NCBI RefSeq assembly: GCF_009494395.1
Contig: NZ_VZCB01000046.1
Location: 28,777-92,776, forward strand
Direction: 5' to 3'
Origin: Segatella copri
GTDB lineage: Bacteria; Bacteroidota; Bacteroidia; Bacteroidales; Bacteroidaceae
Length of the DNA stretch: 64,000 nucleotides
Shown here one piece after another: positions 18,462 to 27,382 of the stretch. Every line of letters begins with the position of its first letter. Within the stretch, counting starts at the first letter, position 1. The notes under the pieces are model-generated. The model had not been told where the DNA came from. It ran no database searches and worked only from the letters and a program-made list of their open reading frames with translations. The position numbers and the translations under genes were made by a program.

Positions 18462-18829
18462 TTATTCTTTAATTGTTGCTTAACTTCTGCAAAGGTACAA
18501 ATAAATATTGGGATATGGAAGAGAAATCAAGGAAATTTTCCTCTCCACCTTAATTATTTTGAGCCATCTTACAATTTGTTAGCTAAAATCTGTAAAAAAT
18601 TACTTTCTGCTCCTGGTTTTAGACTGCTCTTGTTGATTTATGTCAAATAATAAACGGATTTTTGAAAAAAAACAAATAAATGTTTGCGCACACAGCAGAA
18701 AGTTCGTATCTTTGCAGCGTCTTAAAGAAATAAGACTATAGGATAATGTTTAACAAGAGTTCTCTGGGAACGGAGCAATTAGGATTTCTGCTCCATGAGA
18801 CTCGTAAAGTAAAGAAAGGTAAAAAGATT
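18462..18829. other. Intergenic region with divergent promoters and a leader hairpin
   Basis: On minus, TACCTTTG at 18490-18497 serves the coiled-coil gene. On plus, TTTG at 18683-18686, a 20-base spacer and TATCTTTG at 18707-18714 serve the gene at 18830, giving a leader of about 110 bases. The leader holds GGAGCA/TGCTCC (about 18774-18794), a hairpin with no obvious purpose. An ATG at 18746 is in frame but would put 28 charged residues before the signal peptide. Confidence 0.7.
18683..18714 (+). promoter_or_regulatory. Full Bacteroidetes promoter for the small exported protein
   Basis: TTTG (18683-18686), N20, TATCTTTG (18707-18714): exact consensus. It implies strong constitutive transcription. 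Confidence 0.85.
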
Positions 18830-19180
18830 ATGAAGAAGATTATGATTTTAGCAGTAGCATTGTTGAGTATGACAACTACTTTTGCAGCAGAAGAGGCTAC
18901 AAACGCAACAGCAGCTTACAACATGAACATCAAGATGGGTAGCTTGGCTGATGCATTGTCACTTAATATCGATCAGGTTGATGCTGTTTCTGACGTTCAC
19001 AAGAACTTCACAGCAGACATGATGAATGCTGCTTCAGCATCTAAGGAGGATCGTTCAGCTATGATTGACAAGGCTGTCATCAAGGATTTGAAGTACATGC
19101 ACAGCATCCTCAACAATACACAGTATCGCAAGTACGTGATGCTTTTGAATGCTACACTCATCAACCGTGGTTTGAAGTAA
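18830..19180 (+). CDS. Small exported protein, unknown (Spy/CpxP-like in build)
   Basis: 116 residues from ATG 18830 (MKKIMILAVALLSMTTTFA), a clean signal peptide cleaved after AFA-like TFA/AEE. The mature part (about 95 residues) is helical, with SLADALSLNIDQVDAVSDVH and YMHSILNNTQYRKYVMLLN, reminiscent of the two-helix LTXXQ proteins (Spy, CpxP), but I cannot claim the family. A consensus promoter, a long leader with a hairpin and a strong terminator suggest high, stand-alone expression. Confidence 0.75.
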   Translation: MKKIMILAVALLSMTTTFAAEEATNATAAYNMNIKMGSLADALSLNIDQVDAVSDVHKNFTADMMNAASASKEDRSAMIDKAVIKDLKYMHSILNNTQYRKYVMLLNATLINRGLK

Positions 19181-19235
19181 TCACGCAGGTGTAGATTCAA
19201 GAATCAAAATAGATTGAGAGAGAGATTTTAATAGA

Positions 19236-19278
19236 AACTGCAGGTTGGATTTCATATCTGACTTGCAGTTTTTTTTAT
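19236..19278 (+). terminator. Terminator of the small exported protein gene
   Basis: AACTGCAGGT pairs with ACTTGCAGTT (one G-U) around an 18-base loop, followed by eight T. Confidence 0.85.
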
Positions 19279-19312
19279 TGTCTGCGCTTGAAAACTCTGG
19301 GTTTTTCCGGGA

Positions 19313-19386
19313 TATCTCTGTGAAATAAATCCGTATCTCTGTGTTTTTCACTCCGTATCTCTGTGATATAAATTCATATCTCTGTG
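19313..19386. repeat. Four TATCTCTGTG units at 21-22 base spacing
   Basis: TATCTCTGTG occurs at 19313, 19334, 19356 and 19377, each about two helical turns from the next, with partly conserved flanks (CCG before units 2 and 3). It lies in a gene-free 540-base region just upstream of a promoter at 19532. Phased copies of a 10-mer could be protein-binding sites; a decayed tandem repeat is the simpler alternative. Confidence 0.7.
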
Positions 19387-19531
19387 TATTCTATTCAGAA
19401 ATACGCAGTTTTCTTGTCCTGATTCTGTATGTTCAGGAAACTATCGTATGTTTATCTTTTTTCAGATACCTACTATTAGGTAATAGTGAAAACCCCCATT
19501 TTTAGGTATTGCACATTCAGAGAAAAAGTAG

Positions 19532-19539
19532 TACCTTTG
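19532..19539 (+). promoter_or_regulatory. Promoter box for a candidate small RNA
   Basis: TACCTTTG at 19532-19539, with ATTG (three of four bases of TTTG) 20 bases upstream at 19508-19511. No protein-coding gene lies downstream on plus before a terminator at 19680. Confidence 0.65.
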
Positions 19540-19545
19540 CAAACG

Positions 19546-19714
19546 AAAACAAGAAGATGTTTGAAACTTAAGATATATTCGGTTTATTGTGACTTTTAGA
19601 TAGAATAGTTACTTATCAGAAAAATAAGAATCTTGTTCGCTAATAGAAATAATTCATAATGTTTTTGTATAATATGTAGAAAGGGCTGCCTGTGAAGGTA
19701 GCCCTTTTCTGCTT
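19546..19714 (+). ncRNA. Candidate small RNA, about 165 nt
   Basis: Bounded by the promoter box at 19532 and the hairpin at 19681-19708 (AAAGGGCTGCC with GGTAGCCCTTT, TGTGAA loop) followed by TTTTCTGCTTTT. The only plus-strand reading frame of note is four codons long, so a non-coding transcript is likelier than a peptide. The interior is AT-rich and I recognise no known RNA family. The terminator sequence GCCTGTGAAGGT also occurs in the candidate RNA at 48512-48600. It could also be only the 3' terminator of the convergent gene cluster. Confidence 0.45.
19681..19712. terminator. Hairpin terminator, possibly bidirectional
   Basis: Eleven-bp stem with one G-U and a TGTGAA loop. It ends the candidate small RNA on plus and lies 8 bases past the last gene of the his-lys cluster on minus. 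Confidence 0.8.
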
Positions 19715-19719
19715 TTGTC

Positions 19720-20493
19720 CTATTTTACATATCTCAGTATCTCCTTGCTTTTTCTGCTCTTTTTTGCCGGAAGGGGCATGAAGCCCTCGGTAAGTCCGGT
19801 TTTCTCTGTCATCACCTGGAATACTGCTGCCGCATAGCCGGAAAGCTTCAGCGTCTGCAATTCCTCATTGATGGCATCTTCATCATAATTATCGGCATAT
19901 AATAAGGTATGCAGGCTGTCCAGATAGTTCTGTGGAATGTTCTGGTGAGGCATACGACTTTTTATCTGCAGGATTTGAGCGATGATAGGCTCCTTGGTCT
20001 GTGCAGCAATCATTTCTGCCTTGTGCTGTTCAAAACCGGAAAGGGTAGAGGTGTTGGTGTCTGCCCAGTTGTCCAGCATGGCGCCTTCTGATGTGAGATG
20101 ACTGTAACCGAAATATCTGATCAGGGCGATGTTCTTGTTCCAACCCAGCTGGGCGAGATAGTTCTTCTCCATCGGTGTTGTGGCGATGACGAGATCAGCT
20201 TTTTGATACATCGTCTTCTGATACATGAGCGACTGGAGGCTGCGCTTGAGGTGAGGATTCTTCCGGTTTCGTTCAGAGATGTCTCCGAGTGGACACACCA
20301 TGTATGGAATGCCCATCTTGCGTGATTTTCCGGCAAGCTGTGCTCCCTGCATGGTCCATGCTCCCAATATCATAACGATGTCGGCATCTGCCAGATTGTG
20401 GGTGATGTCGAGCTTTTTGCCAAGCGCTTCAATGTATGGGAGGTACATTTTCAGCGTCTTCTTCTGTTTAGCTATATACAAATATACTTTCAT
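19720..20493 (-). CDS. Putative glycosyltransferase-like protein (GT4-type N-terminal fold)
   Basis: 257 residues. The first half reads as a Rossmann-like GT-B N-terminal domain: KVYLYIAKQKKTLKMYLPYI, ADIVMILGAWTM, the PLGDISERNRK segment and KADLVIATTPMEKNYLAQLG, which matches the look of GT4-type acceptor domains. A full nucleotide-sugar binding domain is missing; the second half is helical and ends in a basic KKSRKSKEILRYVK. It may be inactive, or need a partner such as the GT2 upstream (78 bases away). Assignment is tentative. Confidence 0.55.
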   Translation of the reverse strand: MKVYLYIAKQKKTLKMYLPYIEALGKKLDITHNLADADIVMILGAWTMQGAQLAGKSRKMGIPYMVCPLGDISERNRKNPHLKRSLQSLMYQKTMYQKADLVIATTPMEKNYLAQLGWNKNIALIRYFGYSHLTSEGAMLDNWADTNTSTLSGFEQHKAEMIAAQTKEPIIAQILQIKSRMPHQNIPQNYLDSLHTLLYADNYDEDAINEELQTLKLSGYAAAVFQVMTEKTGLTEGFMPLPAKKSRKSKEILRYVK

Positions 20494-20571
20494 GGTTGTG
20501 TCTTTTTAAAATCCTTTAATCCAGATTTTTCCTCTTGTAATCTAATTCCCGAAATCTATTTCTCCGGTATC

Positions 20572-21729
20572 TTACAGCTTATGGCTGGTGAAGTCATTCT
20601 TGTCTGCACGCCAATATCTTATCTTGTTGGCGAGGTTTCTCCAGATGATTCCATATTCATAGAACGGCAACTTGATGATGTTCATCTCATCGTCGAAGTG
20701 CCTGATGGCCTTGATGGCAATGATCATGCGGAGCAGGAAGAGCAACAGGAGAGCGAAGCCGGCTATTCCCGTTAAGAGCCAATCCTGCGTGATGATGGCG
20801 AAAGCTAATACTGCAATAGAAGCAATGAGGCTGAGATGAGGGAAGAGATGATCGAAGAACATCAGAGTTCGCATAGATTTCGCCCTATCTAAACTCTTTT
20901 GTGATGACAGGTGATAGAGGTGGGCGTTGTGCCATGACTTGTTGGTTGGTTCGTCACGGACCAGCCAGGCATCGCTATCCAATACTACAGCTGTTTCTCC
21001 CAGTTGTCCATACTTGTTGACAAGGAAATCATATTCTCCACGTACATACTCCAGGTTGCCCTGGTAGCCTTGTTCCTGCATGAACTGGCTTTTGCGGAAA
21101 GCTACGTTTGGCATGTGGCTGCGATAGCCATAAGAGTGCTGGGCACGTCTTAACAGATAGAATGCCTTGCGTATGCTGTCGAAACGGCGGACACCTTTGG
21201 TTTCTTCATCCAGTTCTACATAGCCCAGGACCAGATTGCATGATTGACAGAAGTGTTGAGACATGGCTGTCAGCCAATTGTCGTTCTTTGGCTTGCAGTT
21301 TGGCTCGGTGAGGATGATCCATTCATACTTGGCTGCTTTTACACCGAGCGTAATCTGCAATTTCTTGCGGCTCATATAGCGGGAACTCTCAGGAATGTAT
21401 GTATAATACAGATGAGGATTCTCTGCAGACAAGCGCTTGAGATAGTCCTGGGTTTCTGCATCTGTGCTTTGGCAGACTACGATGACCTGATAATCGGCAG
21501 CGTATTGCTGCTTGAGGAACAGCGGGAGGTTGCGTTCCAGTTCGGGCAGATTATCATGAGCGGTAATAATTACTGTTATCGGTTCTTTGGATACCGGAGT
21601 ATCTTCCTCATTTTCCTCTGTTTTAGGAAAACGCAGCGAGCGCAGGAATGGGTTTATCAGCGATCCGAGAATCGCCAATAAAACCACTGCTGCGCCAGCT
21701 ATAATAGTTGTTAAACTAATTGTCATCAT
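20572..21729 (-). CDS. Membrane-anchored family 2 glycosyltransferase
   Basis: 385 residues. An N-terminal membrane helix (about 5-28) precedes a GT-A domain: ITVIITAHDNLPELERNLPL, the QVIVVCQSTDAETQDYL strand, and ILTEPNCKPKNDNWL where a DxD-like metal site is expected (here EPN). Two or three C-terminal hydrophobic helices follow (about 290-345). GT2 enzymes polymerise or extend surface glycans; the product is unknown. It lies 57 bases after lysA at the end of a long minus-strand run. Confidence 0.82.
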   Translation of the reverse strand: MMTISLTTIIAGAAVVLLAILGSLINPFLRSLRFPKTEENEEDTPVSKEPITVIITAHDNLPELERNLPLFLKQQYAADYQVIVVCQSTDAETQDYLKRLSAENPHLYYTYIPESSRYMSRKKLQITLGVKAAKYEWIILTEPNCKPKNDNWLTAMSQHFCQSCNLVLGYVELDEETKGVRRFDSIRKAFYLLRRAQHSYGYRSHMPNVAFRKSQFMQEQGYQGNLEYVRGEYDFLVNKYGQLGETAVVLDSDAWLVRDEPTNKSWHNAHLYHLSSQKSLDRAKSMRTLMFFDHLFPHLSLIASIAVLAFAIITQDWLLTGIAGFALLLLFLLRMIIAIKAIRHFDDEMNIIKLPFYEYGIIWRNLANKIRYWRADKNDFTSHKL

Positions 21730-21785
21730 TTCTTTTTCTCGTATTTCTTATGCTTTTGCCCTTCTGGGGCATACGGCATTTGACT

Positions 21786-22943
21786 TTAAAAGTCTTCAGT
21801 GATGTAACCCTTTGGCAACTGACGGCAATTGTACTGACTCGCCATAATCTCACCGTAAGCGCCGGCAGAGCGGAGAGCGATGAGGTCGCCGCGATGGGTC
21901 TTGTTCAAGTCGGTTGCCTTAGCGAATACATCGCTTGATTCACAGATAGGGCCTACCACATCGTATGTCTCCATAGGTTCATCGCTGGAGATATTCTCGA
22001 TTTTGTGATATGCCTGATAGAGGGCAGGGCGAATCAAATCGGTCATTCCGGCATCAACGATGGCGAACTGCTTGGCTGTACCCTGTTTGATGTAGAGGGT
22101 CTTGGTGATGAGGCTTCCCATCTGACCTACTACGGCACGACCTAACTCGAAGTGGAGTTTCTGACCATCACGCAACTTCAACTTCTTGGCGTATGTATCA
22201 AAGTAATCCTTGAAGTCAGGGATTGGTACACGGTTAGGGTGGTTATAATCGATGCCCAGGCCACCACCTACGTTGATGTTCTTAACCACGATATGATGAG
22301 CTTCCAGCTGGTTCTGCAACTCGTTGATTCGGTTGCAGAGAGCCTCGAAGTCACCCATGTCAAGTATCTGACTACCAATGTGGAAGTGAAGTCCCAGGAA
22401 CTTGATGTTCTTCATTTTTGCAGCTTCCTCGATGACGCTCTCCATATCGCGCATGGCGATACCGAACTTGTTCTCTGCCAGACCGGTTGTGATGTTGGCA
22501 TGAGTATGAGCGCCCACATCAGGGTTGATGCGGAAGCACACCTGAGCTATCTTATTCTGTTTTTCTGCAAGTTCGTTAATAATCTCAAGTTCCGGAATGC
22601 TCTCTACATTGAAGCAGAAGATGCCCTTCTCCAGACCGAGATTGATTTCCCAATCACTCTTGCCTACACCTGCATATACAATCTTGCTGGCAGGGAAACC
22701 TGCCTTGATGGCTGCCTGAATCTCTCCTCCGCTCACGCAGTCGGCTCCTAATCCTGCCTGACAGATGATGTTGAGCACCTTAGGATTGGCGTTTGCCTTC
22801 ACGGCATAGTGAACCTCAAATCCCGGATGTTTGCCAGCCTCTTCGTTGATGGTCTTCAAGGTTTGGCGCAACACATTGGTGTCGTAATAGTAAAATGGAG
22901 TCTGTATCTCCTGAAATTTGTCAATCGGAAATGTTCCTTTCAT
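21786..22943 (-). CDS. lysA: Diaminopimelate decarboxylase
   Basis: 385 residues, PLP-dependent fold type III enzyme making lysine from meso-DAP. The PLP lysine is in VHYAVKANANP (about 49), the phosphate-binding glycines in NVGGGLGIDY, and the catalytic Cys region in GPICESSDVF. Its neighbour lysC, the first enzyme of the same pathway, lies immediately upstream, so the two are likely co-expressed. Confidence 0.96.
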   Translation of the reverse strand: MKGTFPIDKFQEIQTPFYYYDTNVLRQTLKTINEEAGKHPGFEVHYAVKANANPKVLNIICQAGLGADCVSGGEIQAAIKAGFPASKIVYAGVGKSDWEINLGLEKGIFCFNVESIPELEIINELAEKQNKIAQVCFRINPDVGAHTHANITTGLAENKFGIAMRDMESVIEEAAKMKNIKFLGLHFHIGSQILDMGDFEALCNRINELQNQLEAHHIVVKNINVGGGLGIDYNHPNRVPIPDFKDYFDTYAKKLKLRDGQKLHFELGRAVVGQMGSLITKTLYIKQGTAKQFAIVDAGMTDLIRPALYQAYHKIENISSDEPMETYDVVGPICESSDVFAKATDLNKTHRGDLIALRSAGAYGEIMASQYNCRQLPKGYITEDF

Positions 22944-22989
22944 TTCGCTTAGTCTTAAATTAATATCTTATTATAGTCAAATTAGAAAT

Positions 22990-23055
22990 CAAACGAAGAG
23001 TGGACAGGAATCATTACATACGAATTCTCCACTCTTCACTCTTCGTTCTTCACTG
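22990..23055. repeat. AGTGAAGAGTG-type repeat and hairpin between lysC and lysA
   Basis: CGAAGAGTGGA and TCCACTCTTC...TTCG arms flank a 22-base loop, and CACTCTTCACTCTTCG is the GAAGAGTGAAGA unit in reverse. The same unit occurs at 33005-33040, 33280-33305 and 54360-54395. Confidence 0.7.
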
Positions 23056-23060
23056 GTATA

Positions 23061-24380
23061 TTACTTCTCGAACAATACCTTGCTCAAGTTCTGTAATGCC
23101 TGCTTCTTGTCTCTCTCCTTGATGAGGAATGAGATGTTGTAGTTGCTGCCACCGTATGAAACCATGCGGATAGGGATGTTCTTCAATGCATCGGTTGCGA
23201 TGGTCTCGAAGCCTACATTGCTCCAATCCAGGTCACCAACAACGCAGATGATACACATGTCTGCATCTACGGTAACAGTACCATACTTCTTCAGCTCATT
23301 GACGATGTCGTTGAGGTGAGTGTCGTTGTCGATACTCATGCTCACGCCTACCTCTGAGGTAGCAATCATGTCGATTGGAGTCTGGTAGCTCTCGAAGATT
23401 TCAAATACCTTGCGCAGGAAACCTGTGGCGAGCAACATGCGGCTACTCTTGATCTTGATAGCTGTGATGTTGTCTTTGGCAGCAACAGCCTTGATCTTGC
23501 CGCGAACGATGACGTTGTCGATGATGGTACCGTCAGCCTTTGGATCCATGGTGTTCTTCAAGCGTACAGGAATGCCGGCATACTTAGCTGGCTGTACGCA
23601 GGTAGGGTGGAGAATCTTTGCACCGAAGTAAGCCAACTCGGCAGCCTCTTCAAAGTTAAGCTGGCGAACAGCTTCTGTGTGCTCAACGATACGAGGGTCG
23701 TTGTTGTGCATACCGTCGATATCTGTCCAGATCTGAATCTCCTCAGCAGGGAGAGCTGCACCGATGAGTGATGCTGTGTAGTCGCTACCACCACGCTGGA
23801 GGTTGTCTATCTCACCGTAAGCATTGCGGCAGATGAAGCCCTGGGTGATGTAAATCTGATAGCCCTGATTCTCCTCCATGATAGCAGCAAGCTTTTCCTT
23901 GATGTACTGTGGATCTGGCTCAGCATTCTTGTCTGTGCGCATGAAATCCAATGCGTTGAGCAATACTGCCTTTACGCCCTGTTCCTTCAAGTAGTTTACA
24001 ACCATGTTGGTGCTCATCATCTCACCTTGAGCTACGATGCTCTTTTCCTCGAAAGAAGTGAAGAGATCCTTGGTAAATGAGCGGAGATAGTTGAACTCTC
24101 CCTGCAGGAACTCACGTGTGGTCTGTTTCATCTCATCTGTAGAGTAGAGCTCTTCCACGTGCTGCATGTATTTCTTCTCCAAGTTGTTGATTACCTCGTT
24201 TGCACCCTCTGGATTCTTCTTGTAAAGATAGTCAGAGATCTCAACGAGAGAGTTTGTTGTACCGCTCATCGCAGACAATACGATGAAAGTTGGTTCACCT
24301 GATTCTGTAACCAAAGAGGCTACTCCCTTCATGCGCTCTGGTGAGCCTACAGAAGTACCTCCGAATTTCATTACCTTCAT
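23061..24380 (-). CDS. lysC: Aspartate kinase
   Basis: 439 residues. The catalytic domain starts with VMKFGGTSVGSPERM and holds GRGGSDY-type binding in LQRGGSDYTASLIGAAL. Two ACT regulatory domains follow (about 300-439; ITAIKIKSSRM, MVSYGGSNYNISFLI), so feedback inhibition by lysine or threonine is expected. It makes aspartyl phosphate at the head of the lysine, threonine and methionine pathways. No homoserine dehydrogenase fusion is present, so it is the mono-functional form. Confidence 0.95.
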   Translation of the reverse strand: MKVMKFGGTSVGSPERMKGVASLVTESGEPTFIVLSAMSGTTNSLVEISDYLYKKNPEGANEVINNLEKKYMQHVEELYSTDEMKQTTREFLQGEFNYLRSFTKDLFTSFEEKSIVAQGEMMSTNMVVNYLKEQGVKAVLLNALDFMRTDKNAEPDPQYIKEKLAAIMEENQGYQIYITQGFICRNAYGEIDNLQRGGSDYTASLIGAALPAEEIQIWTDIDGMHNNDPRIVEHTEAVRQLNFEEAAELAYFGAKILHPTCVQPAKYAGIPVRLKNTMDPKADGTIIDNVIVRGKIKAVAAKDNITAIKIKSSRMLLATGFLRKVFEIFESYQTPIDMIATSEVGVSMSIDNDTHLNDIVNELKKYGTVTVDADMCIICVVGDLDWSNVGFETIATDALKNIPIRMVSYGGSNYNISFLIKERDKKQALQNLSKVLFEK

Positions 24381-24418
24381 AGTCGTAATATTTTAATAAT
24401 TTATAATTTACATTTCAT

Positions 24419-25135
24419 TTAATTCTCCTCGCCATCTTCGGTGAGGTCGATGTGATTGTATTCTTTCGTTACGTCGCGTAAAATTCCGTCTTTGCAGCGA
24501 TATACGATACCTGGGAATTTGTCAAGCATCGGGATGTTGTGGGTTGTCATCACTACGGCGGTGCCTTGTTTGGTGATGTCTTTCAGCAGACTCACAATGT
24601 TGGTGGCAGTCTCCGGGTCGAGATTGCCCGTAGGCTCATCTGCGATGATAATCTTAGGATTGTTGAGCAGAGCTCTTGCTATAGCCACACGCTGCTGCTC
24701 ACCGCCAGAGAGTTCATGAGGCATCTTGTCGATTTTATCTATCATGCCAACCTCGTTGAGAACTTCTTCAATGCGCTGGGTGATTTCTTTCTTTCCCTTC
24801 CATTTAGTTGCCTTGAGCACGAACTCAAAGTTCTTGCGGACTGTGCGGTCGTGGAGCAACTGGAAGTCCTGGAAGATAATGCCCAGTTCTTTGCGTAATG
24901 CTGGTATTTCCTTGCGCTTGATGGTCTTGAGGTCTCTACCGAGGATTTCAGCTTTCTCGGTTTCGCCTTCTACTAGATCAAGCTCGCAATAAAGAGTCTT
25001 TAAAAGAGAACTCTTACCAGATCCCACTTTACCGATAAGGTAAGCAAACTCGCCTTCATCAATATGGAAATTGATGTCCTTGAGGATGCATTTGTCGGCT
25101 TGGTATATGCTTACATTTTGATAATCTATTAACAT
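24419..25135 (-). CDS. ftsE: Cell-division ABC ATPase FtsE
   Basis: 238 residues. Walker A is [11 protein letters not shown] (about 36-46), signature [16 protein letters not shown], Walker [16 protein letters not shown]-loop TTHN. Sequence and size match FtsE, which with FtsX gates peptidoglycan hydrolases at the septum. No ftsX lies next to it: hisIE is upstream (28 bases) and lysC downstream. The partner must be elsewhere if this is a true FtsE; otherwise it is a LolD-like relative. Confidence 0.85.
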   Translation of the reverse strand: MLIDYQNVSIYQADKCILKDINFHIDEGEFAYLIGKVGSGKSSLLKTLYCELDLVEGETEKAEILGRDLKTIKRKEIPALRKELGIIFQDFQLLHDRTVRKNFEFVLKATKWKGKKEITQRIEEVLNEVGMIDKIDKMPHELSGGEQQRVAIARALLNNPKIIIADEPTGNLDPETATNIVSLLKDITKQGTAVVMTTHNIPMLDKFPGIVYRCKDGILRDVTKEYNHIDLTEDGEEN

Positions 25136-25163
25136 CTCCTAATTTTTTCTCTTTGTTATTGGT

Positions 25164-25811
25164 TTATTTCATCTCGCCCTTGCTTTTGGCTATGCGGCGT
25201 TTCTTATCCCAGTCCGGGTCGTGGCGCATCTGTAATTCCTTCACTACATCTTCTATTCTCAAGCCCTTGCTGGTGAGCAATACGATGAGATGGTAGAGGA
25301 GGTCTGAACTTTCGTAGATGAGCTTTTCGTCATTGCCGTTTGTGGCTTCGATGATTGTCTCAACTGCTTCTTCTCCAACCTTTTGTGCCATTTTGTTAAC
25401 GCCTTTCTTGAAAAGACTTGTTGTATAGCTGCCTTCTGGCATCTCTTCATGGCGCTTATCAATGAAGTCTTGAAGTTCTGACAGGAAGAGAATCGGATTC
25501 AGAGTGTTCTCTTCTGCCCAGCAAGTATCTGTACCCTTGTGGCAGGTAGGTCCGTCTGGATGTACCTTTACCAATAAGGTGTCGTTATCGCAATCGTTCT
25601 GGATGCTGACGAGGTTGAGGAAATTTCCTGATGTCTCGCCTTTTGTCCAAAGGCAGTTTCTGGAGCGGCTCCAGAAGGTTACCTTCTTTGTTTCTATGGT
25701 TTTATCGTATGCTTCCTTGTTCATGAAGCCAAGCATCAAGACGTTTTTGGTTACTGCGTCCTGGATGATTGCCGGAACAAGTCCACCCATTTTTTCAAAA
25801 TCTATTTCCAT
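25164..25811 (-). CDS. hisIE: Histidine biosynthesis bifunctional HisIE
   Basis: 215 residues. N-terminal PR-AMP cyclohydrolase (about 1-110; TFWSRSRNCLWTKGETSGN, zinc ligands in DNDTLLVKV and CHKGTDTCW) fused to C-terminal PR-ATP pyrophosphohydrolase (about 118-215; GEEAVETIIEATNGND). It carries out steps 2 and 3 of histidine synthesis. Last his gene in the order hisH-hisA-hisF-hisIE. Confidence 0.96.
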   Translation of the reverse strand: MEIDFEKMGGLVPAIIQDAVTKNVLMLGFMNKEAYDKTIETKKVTFWSRSRNCLWTKGETSGNFLNLVSIQNDCDNDTLLVKVHPDGPTCHKGTDTCWAEENTLNPILFLSELQDFIDKRHEEMPEGSYTTSLFKKGVNKMAQKVGEEAVETIIEATNGNDEKLIYESSDLLYHLIVLLTSKGLRIEDVVKELQMRHDPDWDKKRRIAKSKGEMK

Positions 25812-25841
25812 TGTATCTTGTTTAAACTGTTTATTTTCTTT

Positions 25842-26621
25842 TTATATTCTCACGTTGATACCTTCTTCTCTCAAGTAGTGCTTGAGGTCAGGAATGGCGA
25901 TTTCGCCAAAGTGGAAGACGCTGGCTGCCAAGGCTGCATCAGCTTTTCCTAATGTGAATGCATCACGGAAATGCTCCATCTTGCCTGCGCCACCTGATGC
26001 GATGATTGGGATACTTACCTCTTCGGCCAGTCGGGCAAGAGCTTCGTTGGCAAAACCTTGCTTTACGCCGTCATGATCCATACTGGTGAAGAGAATCTCG
26101 CCAGCACCGCGGTCGGCTACTTCCTTTGCCCAGTCGAACAAGCCAAGTTCTACCCGTTCTCGGCCTCCCTTCACGTAGCAATGCCATCCATCTGCATCCA
26201 GGCGGGCATCAATGGCGCATACGCAAACCTGAGAACCGTAATGATTGGCTATCTCATTGATGAGTTCAGGATGTCGGATGGCTGCACTGTTGATGCTCAC
26301 CTTGTCGGCTCCTGCATTCAATAGACGATCAACGTCTTTAAGCTCGTTGATGCCACCGCCCACAGTAAATGGAATGTTGATTTCGGCAGCCACACGAGTC
26401 ACCATATCGGTAAAGGTCTTGCGCTCTTCGAAGCTGGCAGTAATGTCGAGAAAGACGAGTTCGTCGGCTCCGGCATCGCTATAGGCTTTACCCAGTTCTA
26501 CTGGATCGCCTGCACTACGGAGGTTGACGAAGTTGGTACCCTTTACTGTCTCTCCGTTCTTGACATCGAGGCAAGGGACGATTCGTTTTGCCAAGCCTTT
26601 TTTACTTTGAACTTTGAACAT
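25842..26621 (-). CDS. hisF: Imidazole glycerol phosphate synthase, cyclase subunit
   Basis: Beta/alpha-barrel protein that with HisH closes the imidazole ring. [20 protein letters not shown] carries the first catalytic Asp, and DITASFEER and the second Asp in [11 protein letters not shown] are present. The start is open: the ATG at 26621 lies inside a GTTCAAA intergenic repeat and gives an odd MFKVQSKKG prefix, whereas TTG at 26594 gives the usual [10 protein letters not shown] beginning. Both are in frame. I list the ATG version (259 residues; 250 from TTG). Confidence 0.95.
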   Translation of the reverse strand: MFKVQSKKGLAKRIVPCLDVKNGETVKGTNFVNLRSAGDPVELGKAYSDAGADELVFLDITASFEERKTFTDMVTRVAAEINIPFTVGGGINELKDVDRLLNAGADKVSINSAAIRHPELINEIANHYGSQVCVCAIDARLDADGWHCYVKGGRERVELGLFDWAKEVADRGAGEILFTSMDHDGVKQGFANEALARLAEEVSIPIIASGGAGKMEHFRDAFTLGKADAALAASVFHFGEIAIPDLKHYLREEGINVRI

Positions 26622-26676
26622 TGAACTTTGAACTTTATGATTACTTAACTCCTAGCTAATCACTAATCACTAACAA
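26603..26676. repeat. Mosaic repeat overlapping the hisF start
   Basis: ACTTTGAACTTTGAACATTG-type units and TTATGATTA (26603-26642), then TAATCACTAATCACTAAC (26657-26674). The first block contains the hisF ATG in reverse. Confidence 0.8.
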
Positions 26677-27382
26677 CCAGCTTTTCAATATTGATTTTAC
26701 CCTCGTAGAATGCTTTTCCAAAGACTACGGCAGGAATGCCAGCGGCTTCCAAAGCCTGTATGTCTTCATTGCAGCTTACACCGCCAGAAGCGATGAGATG
26801 CAACTGAGGGTAGGTTTCCATAACCTTTTTATATAGGTCGATGGCTGGACCCTGTAAGGTTCCATCCTTGCTGATTTCCGTGCAGAGTACGTAGCGCACT
26901 CCTTTATCAATGTACTTCTTGAGGAATGGAAGAAGGTCTTCTGAAGAATCTTCTTTCCAGCCATTGATGGAAATCTTGCCGTTTCTTACATCGGCTCCCA
27001 GAATGAGTTTATCTGCTCCATACTTGTCCAGCCATTCCATAAAAAGGTCGGGATTGGTCACGGCGATACTACCCACTGTTACCATCGTTGCCCCAGCGTC
27101 AAAAGCCTTCTCTATATCTTCCTCGGTCTTGATGCCACCGCCAAAATCAACCACAAGATTTGTCTCTGCAGTGATGGCTTTCAGTACGGCATCATTCACG
27201 ATGTGCTTTGATTTGGCACCGTCCAGGTCTACTACATGAAGTCTCTTAAATCCCAGACTTTCAAAATGTTTAGCCACTTCGGCAGGATTATCATTGTAGA
27301 CTTTTTTCTGGTCGTAGTCGCCCTTGGTAAGTCTGACACACTGACCATTAATCAAGTCGATGGCTGGAATTAATTCTATCAT
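26663..27382 (-). CDS. hisA: ProFAR isomerase HisA
   Basis: 239 residues from ATG 27382 (MIELIPAIDLINGQCVRL), the normal start; an ATG 75 bases upstream lies inside hisH and adds non-conserved residues. Barrel enzyme with the catalytic Asp in PAIDL and VVDLDGAKSK, phosphate-binding GGGIKTEEDI and ASGGVS. It converts ProFAR to PRFAR, the substrate of HisF. The start codon overlaps the hisH stop (ATGA), indicating translational coupling. Confidence 0.96.
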   Translation of the reverse strand: MIELIPAIDLINGQCVRLTKGDYDQKKVYNDNPAEVAKHFESLGFKRLHVVDLDGAKSKHIVNDAVLKAITAETNLVVDFGGGIKTEEDIEKAFDAGATMVTVGSIAVTNPDLFMEWLDKYGADKLILGADVRNGKISINGWKEDSSEDLLPFLKKYIDKGVRYVLCTEISKDGTLQGPAIDLYKKVMETYPQLHLIASGGVSCNEDIQALEAAGIPAVVFGKAFYEGKINIEKLVVSD

